Source: Coprinellus micaceus (Eukaryota; Basidiomycota; Agaricomycetes; Agaricales; Psathyrellaceae). From it: a stretch of DNA of 64,000 bases. Positions 34,273 through 46,222 of this stretch are shown here, piece after piece. A program made the position numbers and the translations under genes. Within the stretch, counting starts at the first letter, position 1. Every line of letters starts with the position of its first letter. Under the pieces are notes generated by a model. The model was not told where the DNA came from. It saw only the letters and a list, made by a program, of their open reading frames with translations, and ran no database searches. The stretch spans positions 2,418,001 to 2,482,000 of the forward strand of contig OX596340.1 of NCBI GenBank assembly GCA_951394405.1. The letters are read 5' to 3'.

Positions 34273-37200
34273 CTATGAACTGTCGGAGGGCCAGATATCG
34301 GTCACGGTCCGCCTCCGTGAACGTCCACCAGTAGCGGCAAGAACCGTTGCCGCTCTATCAGCAGGGTGCGCTGTAGAGCTTTTGTTCCCAACAGGACTAT
34401 CCAAATTCCCCATTTCGCCAAATTCATTGAGCGATAACCTCGACGCTCTGGCAGCTGCGATCGTCCGTTTGGCATCTCCAGACCTATCTTCAGACCTCGC
34501 CTTCCCGATAGCCGGAGGGCTGAGTGTAGCTGGCGTCTTGAAGACAGTCGGCGACGACGAAACACCGCCTAGAGGACGCTCGGTAGATCGTTTCCGTTCT
34601 TCGCTGAGTGCCTGCCGCTGAAGGTTTGATAACGCTACCGAGGATGCGGAGCCCGGATGGGAGAACGTAACAAAGGAGCCAGTGGACCTCTCCGAGTTCG
34701 TGCGAGGAAGTTGGGGTGCCCTTGTCTGCTCGGGCGAACTGGAGACCGTGTGGTGACTAACGCCAGTGGTAGCCAGGCTGGGTGTTGTCAAACTAGTAAG
34801 GGTCGGTGGCCCATGGGCAGACCCCCGAACCGTCGCAATGGAAGCGACAGAAGGCTTGCGCCGGTCGGCGTTGCGGTCGCGCAAGGAGGCCGTCCGATCC
34901 ACTGGTGCTGCCATGCCGTTCGAAGTGCCAGGGCGCCTCGGCTCTTCGACGAGTTGTGGGCGGGAAGCAGGGGTCATCGTGATAGTCCGACTTCTGCCGA
35001 CAGTGCGTGAAACAGGCGTGGGGGATGGTTCGGCAGAATTGCCTTGAACCGTCCTCTGCGAGTCGGAGGGTCCCAAAGGGTTGGGAAGTGGGTTTTGATC
35101 TTGTTCTGAAGAGGGTGGGACCTGCTCTCTGGGTACGTATAAGCGTCGGGCAGAAGAAAGAGGTCGAGAGACAGAAGATGGGGATGGAGTCTGAAGGCTA
35201 GCCATACGCTCCCTCTCCCGCACAGCGTGGATTGCCGGTGACGCCCTCGCAAGGCCAAGCGAGCTATCCCTCCCTCCTCCTAGCTTCCTCAATGTCTCCT
35301 CCCTCTCCAGCTCTCGTTCCCGACGAGCAGGTTCCCAGCTTCTTCGGGACTCCACACTCTTTCGCCCGCTTCCCGAATCCCCGTCAGTTAGCCTCTGTTG
35401 CCGCAGACCTTCTTCATCCAAGCTCAGGTGTCGGGTATGAACGGCGGGTGAACCAAAGTCGCTCATGGCGGGCGCCGAAGCCAACTTCCTCATCACTGTC
35501 CCAGTGTCCACCAAGAAGCTCGTGATGGAACGAACAAGCTCGTCCGCCGCCCGAAGCCCTTCCCTATACTCTCCTCCGACTTGCCTCCACACCTCCAGCA
35601 TTTGCGGACCCGCCGTAGAGTCGTCCCCTTCCACCTCAACGTTGATCTGTTCCTCCAACGCCCGCGTCGTGCCGGCTCGCATGAGGCCCGCCATCCGATC
35701 CGCCACATGAACAAGGACTTGGGCGTGCTTCAATATTTCCGCGTTCGAGATAGCTCCCGACGCAGACGTCCCCGCAGCTGAAGGAAGTTTGGATACAACC
35801 GTCTCGAACATAGCCAGGCTGTCGGTCATTAGGCGGCTGTGTTCTCCTGCCCCAGGACCTGGAGTAAGAGCACTCTGCCTCTTGGACCCGAACGGACTCG
35901 ACGCCGAATACCTGTCCTGAAGATGCTGTGGCGTGGCCTTGGCTACAGGCACTGGCGCTCCGGGGCGTGGCAAGGGAGCCTTGACGATGGGTGTTTCTTG
36001 GTCAAGTCCCAGACGCTGGGAAAGATCGCGAGGCTGAGCCAAAGAAAGCGTGCTACGGTGCTCCCTTGGCCTTTCCTCGCGTATGGGCCGCTCGTCCTCT
36101 GGGCTGTCCATTTGTCGATAGTTAGACATCGACGTCGCAGACCGGCCATAGGTCAAAGCACGCCTTTTACCCTTGTCGTGTCCGTCTGTTGGACTCCAGT
36201 CTTCCGCTTTGCCATGGAACCCGTCGCGAGGCCGGGCTGTCGAGAGTGGCCGTGGTTCCTCCCTCTTCGTAAGTCCAGCAGCCCGCAACCCTTCGCCCAA
36301 CAATGTCCTGCCTCCGGGACTCCTCCCAGATAGCGCGCTTTCGGCACTTCCACCGCGCAAAGTCTGCCTACGTTCACGCCTGTAACCGTAGCTAGGCGAG
36401 ACATCTAAATTGGCGGCGCTGCGAAGGTCCAGAGTCGCTGGTCGATATGGGCCAGCGCTATATGGCGTCTCTCGGAGGGTGGAGGCACGGCCGACAGTGT
36501 TGCTGCGATATGGCGTCATAGGTTCCTGCGACAACTGAATAACCAATTATTGAACGAACGAAACATGGGGGGAGAAACTGAGGCGCACCCTATGCGATCT
36601 GTGGTCAACGCCTTCACTGTGTCGTGTGCGTGCGTCGCTGGCCACTGAACCTGTATCCGCTGTGGAGAGATCTTCTCTGAATTCTCTAGGTAATGCACCT
36701 CTCCTCCGCGCGCTGACAGGACTCCGCCGTGAAGATGCAACTGCGGCCAGAGCGCTTGCGGTGATATCGCGGACAGTGTCCCGGTCGTTGCGCTGGCGAT
36801 CCCGCCCAGGGGCAGCTGTTGTGGCGTAGTAGTTATTACTGATTTGCTCATCTTCTCCCTCGTAATTTTGCGTAATTGAAGCCATGTTTGCCACGGACGC
36901 TCGTTTACTTTGCCTGCGCGAGGGACTGTCGCTCAGGTTCGAATCCCCGGACCCGGCGAGGAGGCGGCGAGCATTGCGAGGGGAGCTGGGTGCAGAGATG
37001 TTGCGAAGGCGACTGTAGGGGCTGGTCGCGTTGGGAAGGGCGGTATTAGGGGGCGGTGTTATGGGTCGTTGCGAGGAGGATGCTTGCGATGAGGATGACT
37101 GGGAGTGTGATGAATATGTTTGTACAGATGTGCTTTCTCGTTCGGTCTCTGAGCCAGAGTGCCCAGGATCTCGAGGAGCGGGTTGTGATACAGTGCGTGT

Positions 37201-37970
37201 CTGTCGTAAGCGAGATGAGGACGTCGTAGATGCGTGGGATGGCGACTTTGAGCGTGGTGTGGGCGATGGCGACCCGAGTCTTGAGAGTTTGTCGAGGGCC
37301 TTTTGAGGCGAGAGCGGCGCATACAGCAGTTCGAGGAGGTAGGTAGCCATGGTCAGTCTCCAAGTCATGGGGTTGGAAGGCAACTAAGACATTCGCGTAC
37401 CATTCTGTTCCGCTGAGTGAGACTCATGACGCGCTGCAGGGCCCGAACATTCTCGCTTGAACTCTTGACATGGTGCCGTCGGTCAAGCCTAGCGGTGTCA
37501 TCTTCATTGTCGTTGTCTTCGTCGTCATCGTCGTCGTGATCATTTCTGCTCTCATATCGGCTGCTGCTTCGGCTAACGCTCCTTGAAGTCGGGTCGCGTC
37601 GAAATACATCGGACATCGTTTTCTGGCTGCTATTGCTGGTGCTGGTGCTACTATCGCTCGCGAACGACAGAGGCCTTTGCCGGCGGGCAACGCTCCCGGG
37701 ATCACCAGTACTTCCACTTCCAGTCGAATTCGTTGCTGGCGGCGATGGCAGTCCTGAATCGCTCGAATTGCGGCTTGAGGTGGGGCTTTCTGGCTCTGGG
37801 AGATCTGGGAGGCTGCCTGGATGGCTGTTGAGAAGGCGCGGCGATGACGACGAGTGTTGGTGAATTTCAGCTGCGCTGCCCGCGCTGGCGCTGTTGGGTC
37901 TGTGCCCTGCCCCAAGATAGATAGCTGACGTTGGCCGTTCCCTCGCCTTGAGTGCCGGCCGTGGGGGCAT
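34273..37970 (-). CDS. Large Ser/Pro-rich disordered protein, unrecognised
   Basis: Three exons joined at RNRM/ALDKLSRLG and RSHR/EPMTPYRSN give a protein of about 1,180 residues from MPPRPALKARERPTSA to WPSDSS. Almost the whole chain is low-complexity Ser/Pro/Arg/Thr sequence with many potential SP/TP phosphosites. Two ordered-looking islands stand out: LQRVMSLTQRNRM/ALDKLSRL near residue 200, and a helical stretch with NAEILKHAQVLVHVADRMA and EYREGLRAADELVRSITSFL in the middle third. An acidic run DDDDDEDNDNEDD lies in exon 1. It may be a cytoskeletal or polarity scaffold, but that is a guess. ATG at 37970 is the first in frame; the upstream TTG-led frame extends only eight codons. Confidence 0.65.
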
Positions 37971-38675
37971 TGAATGCGCCTGTCGTGGGGTCAACTGGGG
38001 CCTCGACCCTGATCAGCAACGGTCAAAGCAACTGGCCAGGAGCTGCCTGAAGAAAACGAGAGGAGTTGAAAAGATTGGGAGTGTTCAGAAGTTGAATGTC
38101 GATGCAGGTCATGAAAAAAGGACGTGGCCGTCGTCCACGGCGACGAGGAGGAGGTCGAGGAGAGTGTTGAGAAAAAATGGAAACCTACCAGCGAATCCGC
38201 CAGAAAGTCCGTTTTAGGCCTGATTTGGGGGGCAATTCCACCGAATTTGAGCCTGAATTCGCTTGATCTGCATGAATGCCCCTTTGTTTCCTCCGTTCAT
38301 CTGCCACTGCCCTTATTCTCGAAGCTTGGAGGTTGAACTGGGATTTATCAGCCAAATATGTGGGTCCTGGCTCGAGGCTAACTCTGGGGTTTGCGTATGC
38401 TCGGAAAATCGGACTAGCCTGGTGGACACGGCTGCTCGTCTCGCAACTCGGGAGCTTGGATCCACTTCCGACTGTATTGAACGGGTCCAGAGCACCACAT
38501 GCCGGGGTATGCTGCTTATCCCTGTTCCTGTCCCCGAATGCCGTACCCGGCGGTATACCTCCGTGAGATGGCAGCAGAGATCTTCGGGACGATTGTGTGA
38601 TATGTCTTCTGCCCGAATGCCTTGTGGGGAAATATAAAGCCCGTCGCAATTTCCGACCCTCCTCCCCCTGCAATC
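37971..38675. other. Intergenic, divergent promoters
   Basis: Between the Ser/Pro-rich gene (minus) and the NTF2-like gene (plus). ORFs on both strands lack motifs. No nonamer copy seen. Confidence 0.4.
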
Positions 38676-39200
38676 ATGGATCCCTCTCCCGTTCAACAAA
38701 TGTGTTCGTCGGTGGATGCATTTCGCGACGCTCTCTGCACCAACCGCTCCTCTGCCCAGCTTCTTGAATTCTTCTCCACATCGCAAGCGCCCGTCATACA
38801 GCACACTCCAGCCGATTGTCCCAACCCTCTTGGATCCAGACTTGCTGGGCTCAACGCTGTACGGTCGTACTTTGACATTCAAGCGACACATTGGAGGAGA
38901 GACCATATCGGACTTCGCGGACTACCCCAACTCAATCCGGAGACGCGTACCGCCGTATTGGACGCGAGTGTCGTCTGGGTTTGGCGGAATAGTGGGCGGC
39001 GGTGGACAGAGGACGTCAACTGTACCATCACTCTGGACGATGACATGAAGATCACGTCCTTCATCGTCCGAACCGAATCTAGTCCAGAAACGTGTCCTTG
39101 GATGGCGAAGGATGTCAGCAGGGACCCTGACCCATGGGCCAATGGAGGCCCTCGGTGCTTGGTGAGAACTAATCCTCTCACCGCTATTCGCTGTGTCTGA
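38676..39200 (+). CDS. NTF2-like / SnoaL-type fold protein
   Basis: About 160-174 residues starting MDPSPVQQMCSSVDAFRDAL. The pattern is a short helix pair (LLEFFSTSQ), GLNAVRSYFDIQATHW, then beta strands (DASVVWVWRNSGRRWTED, TITLDDDMKITSFIVRTES), which fits the cone-shaped NTF2-like fold common in mushroom genomes. No catalytic residues can be assigned. The gene may end unspliced at 39200 or use a GTGAGA donor at 39158 and an acceptor at 39212 to end in a two-codon exon at 39218. Function unknown. Confidence 0.65.
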   Translation: MDPSPVQQMCSSVDAFRDALCTNRSSAQLLEFFSTSQAPVIQHTPADCPNPLGSRLAGLNAVRSYFDIQATHWRRDHIGLRGLPQLNPETRTAVLDASVVWVWRNSGRRWTEDVNCTITLDDDMKITSFIVRTESSPETCPWMAKDVSRDPDPWANGGPRCLVRTNPLTAIRCV

Positions 39201-39218
39201 CTACGAAAATAGTACTAG

Positions 39219-39823
39219 AAACGCGGCTGAATGACGATCCTATGCGGAAACATATTACCGACTGTCGCCCCCTCGGGGTCGGGCATCTCAAAACGTCACA
39301 ACATTCCTCACCTTTCTACGCCACTTTCTCTCGTGTGACACACATTTCATTCTCCTGACTCGCTTCGGCACCCAAGGGCTCCAATAGCATGACATCTAGA
39401 CTTATCTTGGCCTCAAACACCGCGCCAAATCCCCTCAGAACGTGGACGGCGATCCCATATCCGCACGTCTGTATCGCCGACTCGGGTACAATACCACCGC
39501 GAAAGAGATGAGAAGACATACTTATCCCACATCTATCGCAGTCTATCGCCTGCATATATCTAACAGCCAGTCTATGTCCGGTATTTGTCGCTATTATCGG
39601 TGGACCTACAGCCTAACTAGAACTTCTCGGATCGCGAAGGGAATTATGCCCAAATTACAAACTTCATTTCATTTCACCTAGCCGTCGGATGAATCCCCTG
39701 GAGCCTCGACACATACAAATACAAGTTACGCGCTTCCCAACTACTGGAGAAGGTTTACATCATGGTGAGTAACACATTCATTGTTGATTTCTGCATCTTT
39801 GTCGGCAAACCCTGTCAACCAAT
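39219..39823. other. Intergenic, no supported gene
   Basis: A minus-strand ORF of 79 codons (39316-39555) has no recognised motif and no ATG in good context. Otherwise nothing. Confidence 0.35.
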
Positions 39824-40390
39824 TCACACCTCGTAAGCCAGCGCATTGAGCGTCTGGAAGTCCCCAGCGTCCAACAGCTTAGTCAGATTCTCGTACTGTC
39901 CCTGGGGGACGTCGACTTGGTATTGCTTGTTGGACCAGGTATACCCGAGCACATTTGGTGCGAGGCACTCTGCCTTCTCGACCTGTGCTGCTTGGCGGCT
40001 TGCCATGACCCACTTGCTAGACCACCAATGAGAGCTTGCGCTGCTCCCGACGCTCAAACCTGTGAGTCCACATCAGCGCACATCCTAAAATCGTAGTACG
40101 AAGAGAACCTTACACTTCGAGGTCCCAGCGCTGGCCTCGACACCACCAGCCTCGACGCCGCACTGGGTGTCGGGGTATACACCGCCCCAGTAATGGTAGG
40201 ACATGCTGGCGTAGCCCACGGCCCAGCCATAGGCGCCGTTGTTCCAGTAGCAACACTGCCCAGCACCGATGCTGTTGCAGCAAACGTAGTTGCCGCCGCA
40301 GCTGCGGCTGGAATAGGCGCAGATGTTAGCCGCGGATGCGGAGGTTGCGAACAGCACGAGAGGGGCGAGGAGGAGAGCTTTGAAGACCAT
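39824..40390 (-). CDS. Small secreted cysteine-rich protein
   Basis: Two exons (40114-40390 and 39824-40059) give about 170 residues. The signal peptide is MVFKALLLAPLVLFATSASA; the mature chain starts AANICAYSSRSCGGNYVCC and has about nine cysteines, aromatic runs (YHYWGGVYPDTQCG, SSHWWSSKWVM) and the end ALAYEV. The join TSK/CLSVGSS over a GTAAGG intron keeps frame. The ATG at 40390 was preferred to one further upstream because it directly precedes the signal peptide. It resembles the small secreted proteins of mushrooms that act in wall, signalling or host interaction; no specific family was recognised. Confidence 0.7.
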
Positions 40391-41278
40391 AGCTGAGAAT
40401 CGCAATAAGAGTGCAGGCACTGGGAAAGGTACGCAACTTTTCAAGAGGCTATTTATCTTCCTCTCAGCCTTGACCTTGAGTCTAAACAGGGTGTTAAAAT
40501 CGGTGTGCCTCTAGGCCCGAAGTATTGTTAGGCTTCTGTCGACGAGAACAGCGGTCCAAACGATATCCAGAGCTATGACAATCATCAGAAGGCGGGCGGC
40601 CAAGAAATAAGTTTGAAGGAAAAGGTCATACGTGCGTGATTCTGCTATTCAATTTGAATTCGAAGTTCAAGAAGCGAGAACACGAGACCCCGCAGACCAA
40701 CAAATCCGGCTCCAAGACCGACTCAGGCGTGATAGGCGCCGTACTAACCCAGATCCAAGGCGCACGTCGAGGGACACGCGCGCGATGAGCGTAAGTTTGA
40801 GTTTCGGTAGAAGGTGGTATTGAATCTAGCCGTGCGAGGAGAAGCCGCAAGTAGCTTTTCGTAGGTGGTAGGAGTCTCGCCAGCTATTCAAATTGGAGGA
40901 GAACCACACCTTGAGAAACGCTGCAGTAGCTCCTGTGAATATAAAGGAGGGCCCCCGCTTGAGCGACGGCAGTTCTAAAATTATTCGATGACGCGACAGA
41001 GTCGCTCGGGGAAGGAGGGACGGAGTTTCCCACGTTCTGACGTCAGGGCGGCTGCCTAATAAGCGCCCGCCAATACCCGACGTCGCCGGGGCGTCCGAAT
41101 GAAATTCTATAGATAAGGTTGCGTGAACGCATACTTAACCGTGATGATCTAGGTACTAGTCCGACGTGAAGTAAAATCATAAGTAATGCAGAAGCAGGGA
41201 TGATAATCGTAACTCTGTCGTGAGCGTGATAGGCTCTCTCATGATGGGGGTATGCAAGAGGGGATCCGATGCTGCCTC
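40391..41278. other. Intergenic, no supported gene
   Basis: Contains the promoter of the secreted protein and a TAAGCGCCCGCCA copy at 41060-41072, next to a TGACGTCA palindrome at 41039-41046. Nothing coding. Confidence 0.45.
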
Positions 41279-42726
41279 TCAAATGCTACTCGCCCAGGCC
41301 TTGATATCTACTGCCTTCTCCCTGGTGATATTTGACCACGGATGACCCTGTAAGAAATGTCCCCTTGATTGATCCCGCTGCATACAATTGGAAGTTCAAA
41401 CAAAACACTCACCACTAGATCGCTCGTCGACATCCGTTTCTTCGGATCCTTCTCTAAGCACCCGCCCACAAACTGCTCCGCCTCTTGCGCAAAGCAACCC
41501 TCGGGCAGTCGAGGGGCATCCTCGTATACGATGACGCGCAACAAATCGATGACACTCATCGTATTCTCCTCTCCGGCCCATGTTACACCCTGCTTCGCCC
41601 ACGATGGCCCAGAGGGTGCGGCTTCTCCTGGCTCAACAGGGCGCTCTTTCTCCCCAGGCTTAACCGGACGACCCTTTTCTCCGGGGTGAATCGTACGGGC
41701 TTGAGCGTCGGCGAAACTCTCATCCTCCGTTGGCGAAGCATAACCAAGCTGCGTGGCAGAGATGCTACGATGGAGCTGTAGTTCTTCCTGCGCGTCTTGC
41801 GTGCCTTCCTGGGGCTGGGGGTCCGCGTTATCCGACTCCCCATGTCCGTCTTCTGGCATCCAATCGGCTTCAGGAGGTCGAATCCTTCCGTACGGGAACC
41901 GACCGAGTGCCAGTTCAATCAATGTGATTCCGAGAGCCCACACGTCTCCTTTGATTTGGTCCAGCTCATGACCTTGGACTCGTTCAGGCTGTGAGTGGGG
42001 ATTAAGTACAGTTAGGACGACTATTCATTTTAAGTGGCCTCAACTCACGCTGGTATAGAACGACGTCCTCACCCAAGACTCGGGCTGGGAGTTCATTACC
42101 TCGGTCGACATGGCATAGTCGCACAGCTTGATCTTCCCATGGGCGCTTAGCAATATGTTTGACGGTTTGATGCCTAATGTGAAGAAAGGAGCACGGGAGC
42201 GTGAGCGAACGTCGAACTAAGGTCGCTTGCTAGCGGAGAGAGGAACAGATACGCACATCGAGGGACTGTGTTATGATCGTCGAACATGAATGACATGGCT
42301 TCCGACACTGCCAGAGCCACCTCCCCGACAATCTCGATGGGGATATAGCCTATCCGCCCATATATCTTGTCGAATGATCCCTTGTTCATGTACTCCATGT
42401 AAATGTCCAGTTCTGTGAACCGGGACTTCGCAAATCGACTAGCGTTGAGGTCAATGCCATAGATAGTGACCAGCCTGTCCGATTTGAGTTCTTTGAGAGT
42501 CGTCAAGAGCTCCAGGCTACGCGTCATATTGGACAGCCCATCGAAAGGAATTGTCTGAGGCACACGGAAATGAGTCATTTCGGGACGTATGCCAACCCAG
42601 AGATGGACGTACTCGTTTTACGAGTGTGTAGTGTTTGTGCCTATGCTTCACAGTCTTGATATGCACCCCGTTCCTCCTGCTTAGAGTTCCCGTCTCCTGG
42701 TACTTGTCTCTCCAATGAACGCCCAT
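41279..42726 (-). CDS. MAPKK-like (Ste7-related) pseudokinase
   Basis: The protein follows the MAPKK fold from start MGVHWRDKYQETGT. The Gly-rich loop position reads LSRRNG instead of LGRGNG; the beta-3 Lys is kept (TLVKR); helix C region reads LELLTTLKELKSDRLVTIYG; MEYMNKGSFDKIYGRIG is the typical MAPKK hinge. The catalytic loop reads VPRC/IKPSNILL, so the HRD Asp is Cys; the metal loop reads LCDYAMS, not DFG. TSFYTSPERVQGHELDQIKGDVWALG follows, then an acidic insert of about 60 residues, and a C-terminus GHPWSNITREKAVDI ending at 41279. The HRD change spans an intron (T/GC) and cannot be recoded to Asp by moving the junction. Probably a catalytically dead scaffold or decoy in a MAPK pathway. 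Confidence 0.75.
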
Positions 42727-42942
42727 GTCGGTCGGCAGATAGTGGCGGTGAGGGTCTGTAGATCCATCTCCGAACTGGGCGCTAATTAATATATAGGCTA
42801 TGGGCAGCCGCGTGACGTCACTGTCACGCGATGTGACCGTTTCAGGTGGCATCAGTGGCCGTGAATCGAAGTCAACGCGACTTGACCAGAGACTATCCAA
42901 CACGGACGTGAAGCACTACACTAGGCATCTAGGCTCGACACC
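42727..42942. promoter_or_regulatory. Divergent promoter, pseudokinase / Orc6-like
   Basis: 216 bp separate the two starts. It holds a perfect TGACGTCA (42813-42820, bZIP/CRE type), two ACGCGA cores (42826-42831 and 42875-42880) that resemble MCB-like G1/S elements bound by MBF, an AT-rich TAATTAATATATA near 42783, and a degenerate TTAGCGCCC on the minus strand. G1/S control would suit an origin-recognition gene. Site assignment is by consensus only. Confidence 0.4.
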
Positions 42943-44298
42943 ATGGACAAGGCGAAACTGGAACAGATGGGCTGTACAGAGGAGATCATGGGGAGAGCGC
43001 TGGAGCTCTGCCGGAAAGCCAAGATTGCAACGAAACCGGGATCTGGGCGCGAACTGGGGGAATCTTCAACAGCCCTTGCTCCCATTTGCGCCCTCTTCGC
43101 ATCAGAGGAGTGAGTACACTTGAGAATGGGAAGCGGTGTGTAACTAATAGAGCAAAGGCTTAACAGTGATGAAATCACAGAGGCCTCGGCGCAAGAGGCT
43201 TCTTGCTTGAACAAGAAATATTTTAACAAAGCACTCCAGATTCTGCGTGCGGCGCTGGACCACGAAGAGTCGTCGAAGAAGGTAGCATCATACGCTACGC
43301 TTCTTGAGAACTATGTTTCCCATCCTTTGGCCAGAAAGCAGCTCGAGAGCTTCTGCAAGCTGGCCGAGTCACAACTCAAGGGGTTGGGATCGAAAACCAA
43401 CTTCAAGTCAAACGATAGCATATGCATAATGGTCTATTGGGTCTGTGCTGCTGCGCAGGTATGGCGACTTATTTTATCTACCTATTTGTCATCTCAAATG
43501 TGCTTCTTTCTTCAGGTCAGGGGGCTATCAGAGGTGCAAGACTACGCGGAAGCTCATAACGTTACAGCGAAGAAGATTTCGACGGAGTGTTCTTCTCATA
43601 CGAGGAGACTTCCCGCATTGCGAAAGCAAATATCACAAGAGGTCAAACTCCCGGCCCCAGCACGGACGCCGTCCCCTACAAAGCAAGCCATCATTCCAAC
43701 TTCGACCCCTCGTCGATCCGCCAGGCAACCTCAACGCCAGCTCTTAACCAAAGAATCCGTGAAGAAGCCCGCTGCGACTTCCGAATCAACTCCTCAGCCA
43801 CCTTCTCGTGCTGCAAGATTGGACGAAACGGAGGATGACGATAACGCAACATTGTTCCCAGAAACACCTACAAAGCGTCGTCGACTAGACACCACCCCTT
43901 CGCGATCGTCACCCAAGAGGCTCTTTCCCACCAACAGTGTCGCATCGTCGTCGCGCCTCACGCTCGATAAGAATTCCCAACCTCCCCAGACGCCTCCACG
44001 TAAGGGCAAAGCCGCACCCACGAGAGGATCTCCATTGAAACGAGCTATCGTTCCCGAGCCAGAGGATGCTGAGATGGAGGATGTACGGGCGGGACTAGAC
44101 GAGGAAATGGAGAGCAGTGAAGATGATGATGGACCGCAGTCTCGGCTGTTCCGCCGATTCAGACCTGTGTACTTGGAACACAAAGTATGGGCGAGGAAGG
44201 ACAGACAAGTACGGAGTTCAATAAAGGTCGGGGAGAAGCGAAAGTTGGAGTTCTTCCAGAAGCACGGAAACCCGTTCCAAGCAGTACCCGTGTCGTAA
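42943..44298 (+). CDS. Origin recognition complex subunit 6 (Orc6)-like
   Basis: Starts MDKAKLEQMGC (CCACCATGG-type context is partly met: CACCATGG). Exon 1 is 42943-43109, exon 2 starts 43167. The N-terminal half is all-helical and fits a cyclin-like Orc6 repeat: LAPICALFASE, DEITEASAQEASCLNKKYF, ALQILRAAL, then a second unit with ICIMVYWVCAAAQ and VRGLSEVQDYAEAHNVT. The C-terminal half is disordered and basic, with many SP/TP sites (PETPTKRRRLD), and ends FQAVPVS. A GT-AG intron of 57 nt at 43459-43515 has no stop and is a multiple of three, so both spliced and retained forms would stay in frame. Similarity to Orc6 is moderate and from memory; the family is poorly conserved. Confidence 0.55.
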
Positions 44299-44426
44299 TA
44301 GTCACAGCACGAACCGATGCACTTATGGAGGTACCGAACGGACTAGATATCGAATAGGCATACACTGTAACGACAGGATTGTTTTACAGGATGAAAGGTG
44401 TGTTCTTGTACAACAAAAGGACGTGA

Positions 44427-46222
44427 TTAAGAGTCCATATACGCGGGTGGCGGAACTGGAGCAGTGCTGACTTCTTCTCCCTGGGGTTGCAGCCGATTCT
44501 TTCTTATTGACCGTGAAGGGGTGACTCCGGTTGTCCGAGAAGGCTAGAGGGAGGGATAGAAAGTAGCCATGATCAATGTACGCTATAACTTGTCTCGCGA
44601 CGTGACTTACATTGGTACTGCTAGATCCTGCGCCAGAAATCATCGAGCCGGCATCGGTCATTGCGCTGTGAGAGGGTTGGTAGTACCCCACAGAAGGGTT
44701 TCCCACCGTTGCATTTGCTTGAGAAGGCGTCTGGGCGGGGTGCATCAACTGAATCCCACTGTAAGCGTATTCGGTGTTGGGATAGACTGAAGTGGGGGAA
44801 GTAGCACTTGGCTGATATCCCACAGGGCCATGGAAGCTTTGCATGTCCGGATACTGTGGTTCAGTTTTCCTCGCTCCCACAAACTCTAACCGCTGCTTCT
44901 TGTAGAGATAGTAGATATAAGCGAGGAGACCGATGGCCAGGAGGGCGACGGCGCCGAGGACAGCGATGCCCACGATGAAGCCGATGGGAGGAGCTGACCT
45001 GCAAGGCTGTGAACGGGAGGAGCAATGGATGGTACTGATGTAGACCTACGAGTCAGTTGCGAAGCTTTGCACCGCGCCAGGATCAGCAACCGGTCGTACA
45101 AGAGTCTTGCCCCTCGCTACTCACCTGCCGCCAAGCGAGGGTGCGGTGTAGACTTCTACATAGTCGACTGCCAGCACCTGCGTCGAATCTGATACTGACT
45201 CAAGCTTGAGCGTAAGTGTATGCGTTCCTTGTCCAAAGTTCCCTCCGTAGTACAGTAGTTGCCGGGCGCGCTGGAACTGCTTGATGCCCGAATACCGCGA
45301 TTGTGCTTGGCTGTCCACTTGAACGGAGTACGACGCCGGTCCACTTGGTCCTGCAGGTCCGTAGACCGCGATGGCATCGCCTACGGCATTGGGCGAATGA
45401 TATTAGCTGAGCGCATGAAGGCTTGGCGGGCACTTTCTGACCCTGTAGGCCGAGAACGGTCAGGATGGGAAATAACGGGGACATTGGATGGACGAACTTT
45501 GAATGTTATTTGGGCAGAAGCTCCTGGTGTGGAGGTACCGCTGGAAGGATGTTAAAAGCAGTTCATGTGTCGGGACGTGATGTTTGGCTTACTGCCCGGA
45601 CCCTGATGAGAAACTAGCGACGTTAGACGGTGATGTTGTCCAAGCGTCGGAAGGAGAATACTGGAAGTTTGGATGGGTGTCTTGCCATGTATTCACAATC
45701 AAAGGCTCATCATCGTTTCCCAAGCTGGCTGTCCATGATACCTTCCTTGTAAGTGAGCGGGGGTGTATGCTTTCGGAAAGGGACCGTCCTAAGTACCCAC
45801 CGTGTCAATGTCCAGGAATTTGCTCTCCTTGTTGGTCATCGTTACATTGTGAAGCGCCTTCCCCGTCGTAGCAGTGAAGAGCGTCGCGTTGAACTCGTCC
45901 GAGGTCGAAGCCCCAGTCTGAACGGGTGATGTTACTCCGTCTAAGGAGACCTGATATTGTCCGTGGTTCCCTCGTCTCGAGCCGAAGATGCTGACTTCTG
46001 TTCCGTAGAACATGAAAGAGAAGAAATCCCCCGAGGTCTGGGTGAGGGTGAAGCTGCTCTCAGAGTACCTGCGAAGGGTGCCGGTGAGCCCAGGCCGCCA
46101 AAATTGGGACGAAGAACGTACTTCTCGGCGGACCTGTCGCCTACAGACGAGCCCGCCCTCCATGATCCCGAGTAGGTGAAGAAAGGTGCAGTATCCTCAT
46201 ATACCACACGATAGCTGGGCAT
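44427..46222 (-). CDS. Single-pass membrane protein with paired beta-sandwich ectodomain
   Basis: A mushroom-type surface protein in several exons. It starts MPSYRVVYEDTAPFFTYSG, with two galactose-binding-like beta domains (SSFTLTQTSGDFFSFMFYG...SLDGV; then AQITFKGDAIAVYGPAG and GTHTLTLKLESVSDSTQVLAVDYVEV, in parts), a Ser/Pro stalk, one transmembrane helix (GIAVLGAVALLAIGLLAYIYYL), then a basic stop-transfer and a cytosolic tail ending TAPVPPPAYMDS at the TAA at 44427-44429. PPPAY could bind WW domains. No classical signal peptide precedes the start; an upstream coding exon could supply one, but none was found. Function unknown; perhaps cell-wall or carbohydrate sensing. Confidence 0.65.

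Noticed and set aside
34273..37306. Long ORFs opposite the Ser/Pro-rich gene
   Set aside because: Antisense shadows of biased codon use; the minus-strand exons splice consistently.
39316..39555. Minus-strand ORF of 79 codons
   Set aside because: No recognisable motif, no supported start, and no splice partner.
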